Source: Candidatus Omnitrophota bacterium (GTDB taxonomy: Bacteria > Omnitrophota > Gorgyraeia > Tantalellales > Tantalellaceae). Taken from it: DNA of 7,536 nt. Shown piece by piece: positions 1-7,300 of the stretch. The notes beneath the pieces are model-generated. The model worked only from the letters and a program-made list of their open reading frames with translations. It had not been told where the DNA came from and made no database searches. The translations under genes and the position numbers were made by a program. The stretch covers positions 1-7,536 of the forward strand of contig JAHIZQ010000207.1 of NCBI GenBank assembly GCA_018814505.1, in the 5' to 3' direction. Numbering within the stretch: the first letter of the stretch is position 1; each line of letters starts with the position of its first letter.

Positions 1-644
1 CATAATTTCACGACAAATTCCATTACTTTATCAACATCTGGAGCGATTATCGCGTCCACATCCTGCTTATCTCTGATATAAGAAACCGCTTGTTCGCAAG
101 GAAGTATTCTAGCTACCTGGAGTTGATGACTAGTAAAAGATTTGAACTCAACATACGCTACATTAAACGCCCCTATTTCCTTTTTTAGATAAAGTCCCAT
201 AACATAATTGGTTATTGATATTATGTTTTTCATATCGCCACTACTGGGAATAACAGGAAAAACCTTAGGACGAATCCCCATAGACATAAGCAGTTTAGCC
301 CCTTTTTCACCCAACACAATAGCTTTAGCCCCTTGTCTAAGCCCTTTATTTATTGCCGCGTTAACAATCCGGGTATTCACTCCGCCAAGAAATCCTTCAT
401 CAGAACAAACTAGGAGAAACGCTTCACGTTTCTCGTCACTGCCGGTACAAAAAGAATTCTGTTTCGCTGACGACGGCAAAATCCTGCAACACTTTATTGC
501 TTCTTTTCTAAGTACGTCTTCTTGCGGGACTCTTGCCGAAACCCTGCTAAACTCGGCCGACGCTATAAACTTTAACACATCTATAACATTTTTTAGATTT
601 TTGTTATACATTAAATCTTTTTTTGCCTGGGCAACAGGTATCAT
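1..644 (-). CDS. atpG: F-type ATP synthase gamma subunit, divergent, 3' end beyond window
   Basis: This is the central rotor stalk of F1, which couples c-ring rotation to catalysis in the alpha/beta hexamer at the inner face of the membrane. About 214 residues are visible of a family length near 285; the frame is open to the window edge. Recognition rests on SDEGFLGGVN (residues 81-90), matching the family motif DRGLCGGLN, on the later VAYVEFKSFTSHQLQVARIL stretch matching the family's YIVxNKFxN...Q...LLP region, and on its place after alpha. The N-terminal coiled coil is very divergent: the usual NTQKITKAMEMVA is replaced by NLKNVIDVLKFIA, with Leu24 where E. coli has the bearing Met. The ATG at 644 is chosen because a stop lies four codons upstream (654-656), an AAGGA site sits 6 bases before it, and the N-terminus aligns residue by residue with E. 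coli gamma. Beta and epsilon may follow off the left edge. Confidence 0.9.
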   Translation of the reverse strand, partial: MIPVAQAKKDLMYNKNLKNVIDVLKFIASAEFSRVSARVPQEDVLRKEAIKCCRILPSSAKQNSFCTGSDEKREAFLLVCSDEGFLGGVNTRIVNAAINKGLRQGAKAIVLGEKGAKLLMSMGIRPKVFPVIPSSGDMKNIISITNYVMGLYLKKEIGAFNVAYVEFKSFTSHQLQVARILPCEQAVSYIRDKQDVDAIIAPDVDKVMEFVVKL

Positions 645-650
645 AATTTT

Positions 651-655
651 TCCTT
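651..655 (-). promoter_or_regulatory. Ribosome binding site of atpG
   Basis: AAGGA on the minus strand, 6 bases before the gamma ATG. It overlaps the TAA stop (654-656) of the small ORF upstream, giving TAAGGA. Ribosomes finishing the small ORF would therefore stop on the gamma initiation site, an arrangement that favours translational coupling. Confidence 0.6.
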
Positions 656-740
656 ATAAAAGACCTCTGCACAACTTCCAAATAATAAAATTTAAATTTT
701 CATGAGGAGAATATTGGTCGTCTTGATAACCAAAAAACAT
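654..740 (-). CDS. Candidate 28-residue leader ORF between atpA and atpG
   Basis: A short ORF fills most of the 112-base gap between alpha and gamma. It starts at ATG 740, 16 bases after the alpha stop, and ends with TAA at 654-656, nine bases before the gamma ATG and in the same frame. A strong AAGGGG site (747-752) lies 6 bases before the ATG; a second in-frame ATG (744-746) touches that site and is too close to use it. The peptide begins MFFGYQDDQYS and ends WKLCRGLL. It shows no signal peptide, no membrane helix and no family I recognise. It could be a coupling or leader peptide, or a chance ORF in AT-rich spacer. Gamma itself appears complete at its N-terminus, so this is not an obvious broken-off piece of it. 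Confidence 0.3.
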   Translation of the reverse strand: MFFGYQDDQYSPHENLNFIIWKLCRGLL

Positions 741-756
741 TGTCATCCCCTTATTT

Positions 757-2229
757 TCACATTTCTATTTTTTGTTCCTCAAAAAACTTTACAAACACTT
801 TATTAAGGTCTTTTTTAATCTGCGGCGTTAATTCTTTAGTGAATTTTATATCCCCTAAAAGTTCTGGATAATTTTTTTCAACAAATTTAAATATATTTTT
901 TTCAAAATTAAAAACCTCTTTTTTGCCAAAAGGTTCGAGAATCCCGACATCAAACGCGTAAAAAACCAATATTTCTTCTATTTCCGAAACTGGCGAGTTT
1001 GCAGGCTGAACAAGTATCTCTGAAAGCGTTTGTCCGCGGCTTATTTTTTTTGCTATTTCAGTTGAAATTTTCGCGCGCATTTTAGTCAGTTTCTGCAATT
1101 CTTTGAACTGCGCGTATTCTAGCCGAAGTTTGACGCTTACTTCTTTAAGAGCCGGCGACTGAACTTTACTCCCGATACGAGACACCGAAAGTCCTATATC
1201 AACTGCCGGCCTAAACCCTTCATTAAAAAGCGTGGCACTCGTATATATCTGCCCGTCTGTCATAGAAACAAGGTTAGTTTGGATATACCCTGTTATATCC
1301 CCCTGCAAGGTATCCGCAATCGGCAAAAAAGTCATACTTCCGCCTTTTTTTGGATCCATCCTGCAGGCTCTTTCCATAAGCTGAGAATGCACATAAAAAA
1401 TGTCTCCAGGATAAGCTTCTCTTCCCGGGGACCGGTTTAGAAGAAGCGATATTTGACGATAAATCCACGCGTGTTTGGTAAGATTATCAAAAACAACTAA
1501 AACGTCTTTTTTTCTGTCAACAAAATATTCTCCAATCGCGCACGCGGTATAAGGAGCCAAATACTGTTCTGTGGATGAAACAGATGCGGGAGCGGCAACA
1601 ACTATGGTGTGACTCAATGACCCCTTATTATCCAATGCTTCTATCATTTTAACCATTGAAGTATAACTACCGCCAATCCAGCAGTAAATGCAAATCACAT
1701 TTTCATCTTTTTGATTCATAATCGAATCAATCGCGATGGTTGTTTTCCCTGTCTGCCGGTCTCCTACTATAAGCTCTCTCTGCCCTTTACCAATGGCAAC
1801 CATGGTGTCTATGATTTTAATTCCTGTTTTTAAAGATTCCGTAATCGGCACCCTATCCATTATCGGCACCGCGTCCCTGAATACAGGATTATACTGCGTA
1901 GACCGTATAGGCCCTTTGCCGTCAACAGCCTCGGCCACTCCATTAACAATTCTACCCACAAGCTTTTCAGTAACAGGCACCTTGAGAAGTTCTCCACGCG
2001 AAACAGCTTTATCCCCAACCTTAGACTCTATTCCCGTCCCCAGCAAAAGTGCTACAACTTTTTCCTCATCAAATTCTATTACAACACCTTTGTCGCCTGA
2101 TTCAAATTCAAGCATTTCGCCATATACGCAACTAGGAATCCCCTTAATTGTAATAACATCCCTTTTAATGTCAGTTATTATTCCAACTTCGGTAATTTCT
2201 ATATCAATGTGTTTTTTTGTTTCTTTCAT
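757..2229 (-). CDS. atpA: F-type ATP synthase alpha subunit
   Basis: Non-catalytic nucleotide-binding subunit of the F1 alpha3beta3 hexamer. In its 490 residues I see the N-terminal beta-barrel (about 13-80), the alpha-type P-loop GDRQTGKT (156-163), the Walker B region VLVVFDNLTKHA (243-254), the LLLNRSPGREAYPGD segment, the SVSRIGS motif with the arginine (Arg351) that reaches into the catalytic site, and the helical C-terminal domain. The GDRQTGKT loop separates it from beta (GGAGVGKT). Two points are odd. The chain starts about 14 residues later than E. coli alpha, so the N-terminal segment that binds delta is missing. The family's AIGQK(A/R)S loop reads WIGGSYTS (184-191). The start is forced: the nearest upstream in-frame codons are not starts and a stop lies at 2239-2241. 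Its ribosome binding site is weak. It follows the b-delta gene after 67 bases. Confidence 0.97.
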   Translation of the reverse strand: MKETKKHIDIEITEVGIITDIKRDVITIKGIPSCVYGEMLEFESGDKGVVIEFDEEKVVALLLGTGIESKVGDKAVSRGELLKVPVTEKLVGRIVNGVAEAVDGKGPIRSTQYNPVFRDAVPIMDRVPITESLKTGIKIIDTMVAIGKGQRELIVGDRQTGKTTIAIDSIMNQKDENVICIYCWIGGSYTSMVKMIEALDNKGSLSHTIVVAAPASVSSTEQYLAPYTACAIGEYFVDRKKDVLVVFDNLTKHAWIYRQISLLLNRSPGREAYPGDIFYVHSQLMERACRMDPKKGGSMTFLPIADTLQGDITGYIQTNLVSMTDGQIYTSATLFNEGFRPAVDIGLSVSRIGSKVQSPALKEVSVKLRLEYAQFKELQKLTKMRAKISTEIAKKISRGQTLSEILVQPANSPVSEIEEILVFYAFDVGILEPFGKKEVFNFEKNIFKFVEKNYPELLGDIKFTKELTPQIKKDLNKVFVKFFEEQKIEM

Positions 2230-2296
2230 TCTGCTGACTCATTCAGAACAGGCCTTTTGAACCTGCCCATGCCTTTCGTTCCAATGTGTAGTTAAG

Positions 2297-3037
2297 TTAC
2301 ACTATCTCGTCTTTCATTCTTATTACCGTTTTCTGTATTCTATAAGCAATACCGCCGTCTATTATGCTTTCATCTATTTTCAGGATAAGCCCTCCCAGCA
2401 CTGTCTGATCTACCTTAAACTTGACATTCTTCTTTTTGCCGGCGGAATCTTCTATAATCTTAACCATAAACTCTTCGTCCTCTTTTTGAAGTTTATCCGC
2501 GGTAATAATCTCAATATCCTTGTCTTTCTTGATCAGGTTCTGCACATTCCCCGATTTTAAAAGGCCAATAATTACATCCTTTGAAATTTCACATCTTAAT
2601 CCTTCTAGTTCCTCTTCCGAAAACACCTGGCGTAATATTAGTGCCGCCTTGTCAACGGACTTTAGAGATATTTCCCGATGGGCTTCTTGTATAACCTTAT
2701 CTTTTTCCTGAATCGCGCTGGCAATTATACGTTTAGCTTCCTCCTTCGCGCGGGTTCGCGCGGTATCTCTCATTTTGAGAGAACTGTCTTTTGCCATCGC
2801 GATTATTTCGCTTGCCTGTTTTTCCGCAGAAGCTATTTTTACGCCGTACTCTCTGTTTATTTTTTCAAGTTTATCGTTAAGTGCGGATTCTTTTGTCAGA
2901 TTTTCTTTATCAAGTTTCTTTATTCGCACCATCCCCACTTCCAGCTGTTTATGTAATAAGAGTCTTAAAAACATAACTATCGCGACAACCGTCGCGATTT
3001 GCAACAAAACAAACGGAATTATTAAAGTCAGCGACAT
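2297..3037 (-). CDS. atpF: F-type ATP synthase b-delta fusion (peripheral stalk)
   Basis: Stator subunit holding the alpha/beta hexamer against rotation. The 246 residues read as one membrane helix near the N-terminus (about 5-28), a long charged coiled coil typical of subunit b (about 35-135), then the C-terminal domain of delta/OSCP. The last is marked by VDQTVLGGLILKIDESIIDG (209-228), matching the family pattern VDPxLIGGxxxxxGDxxIDGS, preceded by the IEIITADKL strand (175-183). Separate b and delta are about 160 and 180 residues, so the fusion is much shorter than their sum: the delta N-terminal six-helix domain is absent. No separate atpH lies between this gene and atpA. An extended b with no separate delta is also known in Na+-type (N-ATPase) operons. 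The ATG at 3037 has an AAGGA site 8 bases upstream. Gene symbol given for the b part; the delta part corresponds to atpH. Confidence 0.88.
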   Translation of the reverse strand: MSLTLIIPFVLLQIATVVAIVMFLRLLLHKQLEVGMVRIKKLDKENLTKESALNDKLEKINREYGVKIASAEKQASEIIAMAKDSSLKMRDTARTRAKEEAKRIIASAIQEKDKVIQEAHREISLKSVDKAALILRQVFSEEELEGLRCEISKDVIIGLLKSGNVQNLIKKDKDIEIITADKLQKEDEEFMVKIIEDSAGKKKNVKFKVDQTVLGGLILKIDESIIDGGIAYRIQKTVIRMKDEIV

Positions 3038-3045
3038 ATATTTTA

Positions 3046-3051
3046 TCCTTC
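3046..3051 (-). promoter_or_regulatory. Ribosome binding site of the b-delta gene
   Basis: GAAGGA on the minus strand, 8 bases before the ATG at 3037. It is the clearest ribosome binding site in the atp cluster and fixes this start. A run of A residues precedes it. Confidence 0.6.
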
Positions 3052-3179
3052 TTTTTTTTGTGGTTAATTTGCATACCGAAAATATACATCATATAGAGTA
3101 TATCCGGATTGTAACACTGTGTTTCCTATAACGGAACAGGCACCCCGCCGAAGGACTATTTCTTACTATCCATCGTCGG

Positions 3180-3386
3180 TTACAACGAATTTAGTACCGA
3201 TAAGAGCGAAATAACTGCAATTGCTTCGGCAAAAATAAAAGAAAGTATCATGGTAATAAGAATTTTAGACGAAGCTGAAGGATTCCTCGAAAGGCCTTGC
3301 ACAGAAGCATATCCCACAAGAGCAATTACTATAGACGGCCCCAGGGAACTGATTAACATTACAAATATGAGTACTAATGTCTTCAT
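3180..3386 (-). CDS. atpE: F-type ATP synthase c subunit (membrane rotor ring)
   Basis: Forms the ion-carrying rotor ring in the membrane. The 68 residues form two hydrophobic helices (about 3-31 and 41-67) joined by the polar loop LSRNPSASSK, which carries the family's R-(Q/N)-P signature. The ion-binding carboxylate is Glu54 in the second helix (FAEA, 52-55). The ligands of Na+-binding rings are missing: Ile21 aligns with the usual Gln of helix 1 and Ala55 with the usual Ser after Glu, so protons are the likelier ion. The helix-1 glycine ladder that packs neighbouring subunits is degraded to Ser14, Gly16, Ser18, Val20, Ala22. Length is at the short end for the family. There is no other plausible start: upstream in-frame codons run into a stop within the repeat. 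No good ribosome binding site is visible. The gene order (c, b-delta, alpha, gamma) supports the call, but subunit a is not beside it. Confidence 0.9.
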   Translation of the reverse strand: MKTLVLIFVMLISSLGPSIVIALVGYASVQGLSRNPSASSKILITMILSFIFAEAIAVISLLSVLNSL

Positions 3387-3396
3387 AAGCGCTTTT

Positions 3397-3415
3397 ATAG
3401 GGGTCAGACCCCTAT
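3397..3415. repeat. REP-like palindrome directly upstream of atpE
   Basis: ATAGGGGTCAGACCCCTAT is a 19-base inverted repeat, perfect except for its odd central base. It lies 10 bases before the atpE start and is the only copy of the local repeat with both palindrome arms. Short palindromes of this GGGGTCAGACCCC type are scattered through many bacterial genomes and resemble the repetitive extragenic palindromes mobilised by REP-associated tyrosine transposases; that assignment is from general knowledge. No T-run follows it on either strand, so it is not an intrinsic terminator. In the mRNA it could form a very tight hairpin close to the atpE ribosome entry region. Confidence 0.65.
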
Positions 3416-3488
3416 TACCATTTCAATTATCTAGGTCTGACCCCTATTACCATTTCAATTGTCTAGATCTGACCCCTATCACCATTCC
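3402..3488. repeat. 32-bp tandem direct repeat, 2.7 copies, between peptidase gene and atpE
   Basis: Units start at 3402, 3434 and 3466, each exactly 32 bases apart. The shared core on the plus strand is GACCCCTATTACCATTTC followed by AATT(A/G)TCTA. Units 1 and 2 differ at two positions; unit 3 is partial, matching to about 3488 with a few substitutions, then passes into the peptidase coding sequence. The copies are contiguous, with no unique spacers. On the minus strand the third unit provides the peptidase stop codon (3479-3481), with a second in-frame stop directly after it. The array thus fills the whole interval between the two genes. Confidence 0.85.
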
Positions 3489-4330
3489 GCGCTCATCTTG
3501 TCAGCGCTAACGATATTTTGATAATTCTTTTTACCTAAATATTCTAAAAATTCCTTATCCATGTCCTGAGGTGCTTCTAACCCATAAATCTGATTCATTC
3601 CATTCCAAAAAGTTTCACCATCTCTCAATTCTTTACAAAAGTTCATAAACCTGCCTGAACCATACTCTTCCAGAAGAAAAATCACGTATCCGGCAGATTC
3701 TGAGTAAAACACCTGCGGATCTCCCATATTTGCTGGTGTTTTTTTGTCCATTTCCGCTACCGATACATATAACCCGTTTTTAACATAACTTTTAACAGGA
3801 AGTAAATATCGCGGCAAACTATTGTTTTCATTCGCGCAAGCCACTCCCTCATCAAACCAAAGTGGAACTTTTGTTTCAATTCCGATAAATTCTTTTAATA
3901 TTATATGTGTAAGCTCATGAGGTAGTATAACATCAAAAAAATTACGCTCAAAGTAAAAAGTATTAATAATTTTTTTTTCTACCTGAACATACGCACCCGA
4001 CCATTTTTTGCGACCCGTAGCAGTAATATAGTCTTCCCGGGTATTATAAACATAAACTTTTGCCCGATCATTCCACAACCAGAAATTAAACCGATTAAAT
4101 CCTAATCGGTTTGTAATTTTTCGGTAATATTTTTCACATTTCGAAGAAAAAGTGCGGATATATTTGTCTGGAATAACAGGATCGTATTCAATAATAAAAT
4201 GGTCATCTTTGTATTCTTTCCATCCGTCCCGCGGCAATGATTCTTCTTGGGCAGAAAAAGCTGTCATCGAAAACATAAAAACAGTTATCAAAAAAATTGC
4301 TAAACATTTTATGATTTTTATTTTTTTCAT
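3479..4330 (-). CDS. Secreted gluzincin zinc metallopeptidase (peptidase MA-like)
   Basis: A 283-residue exported protein with a classic signal peptide: basic start MKKIKIIK, hydrophobic core to about residue 24, likely cleavage after AFSA (24-27). The zinc site is HELTH (138-142), with the third ligand probably Glu161 in WFDEGVA (158-164). Exactly 18 residues separate His142 from Glu161, the spacing of M1-type gluzincins. A downstream FYSESAGYVIFLLEEYG segment (208-224) matches the helix that usually follows in peptidase MA-like proteins and may supply a transition-state tyrosine (Tyr209). The N-terminal third (WKEYKDDHFIIEY onward) fits the usual pre-catalytic domain. The substrate is unknown; it would act in the periplasm or outside. 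Its ATG follows the stop of the upstream stalk-protein gene with no gap (TAAATG), and a GGGAAGAG site lies inside that gene's end, so the pair is probably co-translated. The stop codon lies in the downstream repeat. Confidence 0.88.
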   Translation of the reverse strand: MKKIKIIKCLAIFLITVFMFSMTAFSAQEESLPRDGWKEYKDDHFIIEYDPVIPDKYIRTFSSKCEKYYRKITNRLGFNRFNFWLWNDRAKVYVYNTREDYITATGRKKWSGAYVQVEKKIINTFYFERNFFDVILPHELTHIILKEFIGIETKVPLWFDEGVACANENNSLPRYLLPVKSYVKNGLYVSVAEMDKKTPANMGDPQVFYSESAGYVIFLLEEYGSGRFMNFCKELRDGETFWNGMNQIYGLEAPQDMDKEFLEYLGKKNYQNIVSADKMSAEW

Positions 4331-7300
4331 TTACTCTTCCCGCTTGATGTCTTCACCTTCACCGACAGACCCGGATTCAGTCGACTTTTCTTCTATCTCT
4401 TCTATCTCAAAGGAAGGCACTTCCGCAAGTTTCATTTGCCGGCGCCATGTAAAATAGAAACCCGCACTTAAAATGCCCAGAAAAACAACTATACCAACTA
4501 TAAGCTTCCAGGTTATCTCCAACGGTACAGGTTTAATCTGGCTTAAAAGCGATCTGAGGAGTATCAGATTAAGATCTGCTTCTTCCATAAGTTTTATATT
4601 TTCACGATAAATCGAAATATGAACTTCGGGATTTGTGGGCACATCTTTTTGTCGTTCGATAATTTTATCAAGCTTGTCCTCAATTTCCATCAAAAGAAAC
4701 TTAGCTCTTTCGCTGAATTCCGTACCTAAAAGCATCCTATAAACTTTTGTGGATTCCATTCTAACGGCTTCTATCTCTGCCGCTTCAATATGCCATATAT
4801 CCTTAAGTTCTATTTCAACTTCCTTCGTTTCTTTTGGCTTTAATTTAAACGTGGCAAACATATAATAGCTTCCCTGCTGAGTATCGTAAGCAATATTAAG
4901 TTCACCCCTACTAATAACATCCTCAGGTTTCGCCTCTTTAGGCAAATATGCCTTAAACGGTACGTCTTTTCCTTGAGTTTCCGACGGATTAATGATAATC
5001 GCTTTTAAAATAACACTGCCATATTCATACCAGGTTTGAATTACAGGTTCATTTGCCACGTTATCAACCATTTTTTGGTTAAGTTCCATCATGGCCTTTA
5101 ACTCCTGGGTCTTATTTTTAATGTAACCTATGTCATCCTGCTTTTCAGGTGAAACTTCGTACATTTTTTCAAGGCCTACACCTTTAACTATGCTGGAATC
5201 CTTTATCATAGCGGCGACTTCCGATAGTTTTGTATGAAGATTCGTCATATCCGCCGCGCTCGCGGGCGTTATTGTAGACGCCGCTTGCGTCACAGCCGGT
5301 GCAACCATACGCCCGCCTAATCTGCTTATTGCCGCCTCCAGAATTCCCATTTTTGTGCCAAGATTACTAACTATCGTATCAACATCCCCCATCCCCGCGG
5401 TTAGACCCAGTACCGACGTAACGTCACCGGCAACATCGTCAATATCGTAATCCACAACCGTAATTGTTATTGAATCCATTGTCCCCGCTGTGGATTCCGA
5501 ACAAACGACATGGAAGTCTCCTGTACCCCAGCCAGTTGAAAATGTTACAGGATAAGTGTAAAGGCTAGTTCCGCCAACCTGCCCAATGGTTGATTCCGTC
5601 ATTTTTTGTTTATCTATTTTTGCTACATTCTTCGCGTTATAAACACTTATTATCGGCGCAAGGCTTGACGCCGTCCGATACTGAATAGAAACCTTTGCGC
5701 CTCCTTTTACCGTCCCAGAACGAGTAAGTATCCCGGACTGAATATGCGGCTGAACTTCATTAACCACTTCTGACTTAACCGCCGCTATTTGCGCTGGAAT
5801 AGACGTTGTCCCTGTAATGGCAAGCACGCGTTCCGTCTGAGCCGCCGTAGCCGCCTGCGTGGCGGCCGCCTGCGTGACAACTGCCGCTTGTGTGGCGGCG
5901 GCCTGCGCGACTACTGCCGCTTGCGTTGACGCGGCTTGCGCCGCGACCGTTGTTTTAACTCCAGAAACTTGCGACTGTATGTCCGTACTCAAAGTTGAAA
6001 GTTCCGCGGCGATTTCCCGAACAATTGTGCTTACAGTAACTTCAAAAGTAGTTCCGGACTGATAGCTTCTGCCGGTCCCGGAAGAACCGCCATAATTAAC
6101 AAAACACTTGGCAAAATACATCTGTCCTCCGGTAAGAGTAAGCTCTCCTCCCGCGGCAGTCGCATTAGTTATTTTTTTGTAAAAAACACCCGACGTAAGA
6201 TTGTCACTTGCGGGAGCCGGGATTGTAATAGTAGCTTCCGGCGGTTCGGTTGTATCTCCATAAATTTCTACGGTAACATCACCAAGTTTGTTCACTGCAT
6301 CATTCGTTATAAGAATCCCGCGCCTTTCAAGCCAAACTCTAACATCGAAACTATCGTTGTCCTGGTGATAAATAAATCCGCTCTTTACGGAATAATCGGC
6401 AGTTGCTTCTGCCAAAGACGTTACAATTACGTCCCACGTTATCGTATTGTCATAAGTACCGTCAACTCCGTCATCCGAAACTCCGGCAACTCTCTCATCG
6501 ATTTCTTCCAAATAGCTTTCCTTAACAAAATCTAGCGAATATGTGCCTGCCAAAAGTTGCGCGGTAAAAGGACTGTTTCCTGTTCTTGGGTATCCTGTTA
6601 CTGACACGCCGTCCTCATCAGTTATGTTCACGGTAACATTCGTAAGCTGTCCCTGTGACGTATAATCTTTCGCGTTAATGGTAACAGAGTACCGTTCATC
6701 AACAGTAACCGCGGAAGATGCTTCCGTTGAATCAACATCCGGCGCTGACGCGACAAGAGTTACGCTCCCGGGATAGTTCGCGCAAGTTACCGCGAAATTT
6801 ATAAAAGTCGCGACACCAGATTCAGCCGTAACCGCGCTTGTCGCACCACTAGAGACACTCCCTCCTGTCGGCGTAACAGTTACTGTCGGCGTACTTGAAG
6901 TATCGTTTCCGTACGTGTCAGTAACTTTAACTGTAAACTCTTTCCACGCCGCATTTGCGACAGTTGGCGTTATTGGAACGATTCCCCAGGCGAGCTTTCC
7001 GGCAACTGACCCCGAAACTACAACACTCAACCCATGGGCATCTGCCGTCACCATATTTCCAAAAACTGGATCGCTTGATAAAGCCGCTTTTATAAGCGCA
7101 GTTTCAGCTTTATAGAGCTTCATGGTTATCGTGGACGTACTTGCGCCATTTTCAAATGAGGTAGGCGTTGCAGAGCCAAAGTCCACATCCCCTCCACTAT
7201 AATGAGTACAAGTGGGATCCTCTAATCCGTCAGGAGATATCCCCGCTCCACTGAAAACCAATGTTTTATCTTCATCAAAATCCAAGTCTATGTTGGTATT

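Noticed and set aside
687..700. 14-base perfect AT palindrome AAAATTTAAATTTT
   Set aside because: In AT-rich DNA such a palindrome arises easily by chance and no second copy or operator context supports a site.
208..705. Plus-strand ORF of 165 codons opposite gamma
   Set aside because: It is antisense to the recognisable gamma subunit, has no family features, and no ribosome binding site stands out; it is a shadow frame.
1736..2260. Plus-strand ORF of 174 codons opposite alpha
   Set aside because: It is the mirror of the conserved alpha coding region; its composition (Ser, Thr, Pro rich) is typical of an antisense shadow.
2226..2270. 14-codon ORF whose stop overlaps the atpA start (ATGA)
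   Set aside because: Its only purine-rich site is one base from the ATG, too close to act as a ribosome binding site, and the length is easily reached by chance. The overlap might still help couple alpha translation, but support is too thin for a feature.
2240..3145. Shared GAACAGGC in the two spacers flanking the b-delta gene (2246-2253 and 3134-3141)
   Set aside because: Only eight bases match and the flanks differ, so a repeat relationship is not supported on this window alone.
3180..3386. Na+-binding c ring, suggested by N-ATPase-like features of the operon
   Set aside because: The helix-1 Gln and the Ser after the carboxylate, which complete the Na+ site in known Na+ rings, are Ile and Ala here.
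3397..3415. Intrinsic terminator between the peptidase gene and atpE
   Set aside because: The palindrome has almost no loop and is not followed by a T-run on either strand.
3402..3488. CRISPR-like spacing of a 32-bp repeat
   Set aside because: The copies are directly contiguous, with no unique spacers, and no cas gene is present; it is a tandem repeat.
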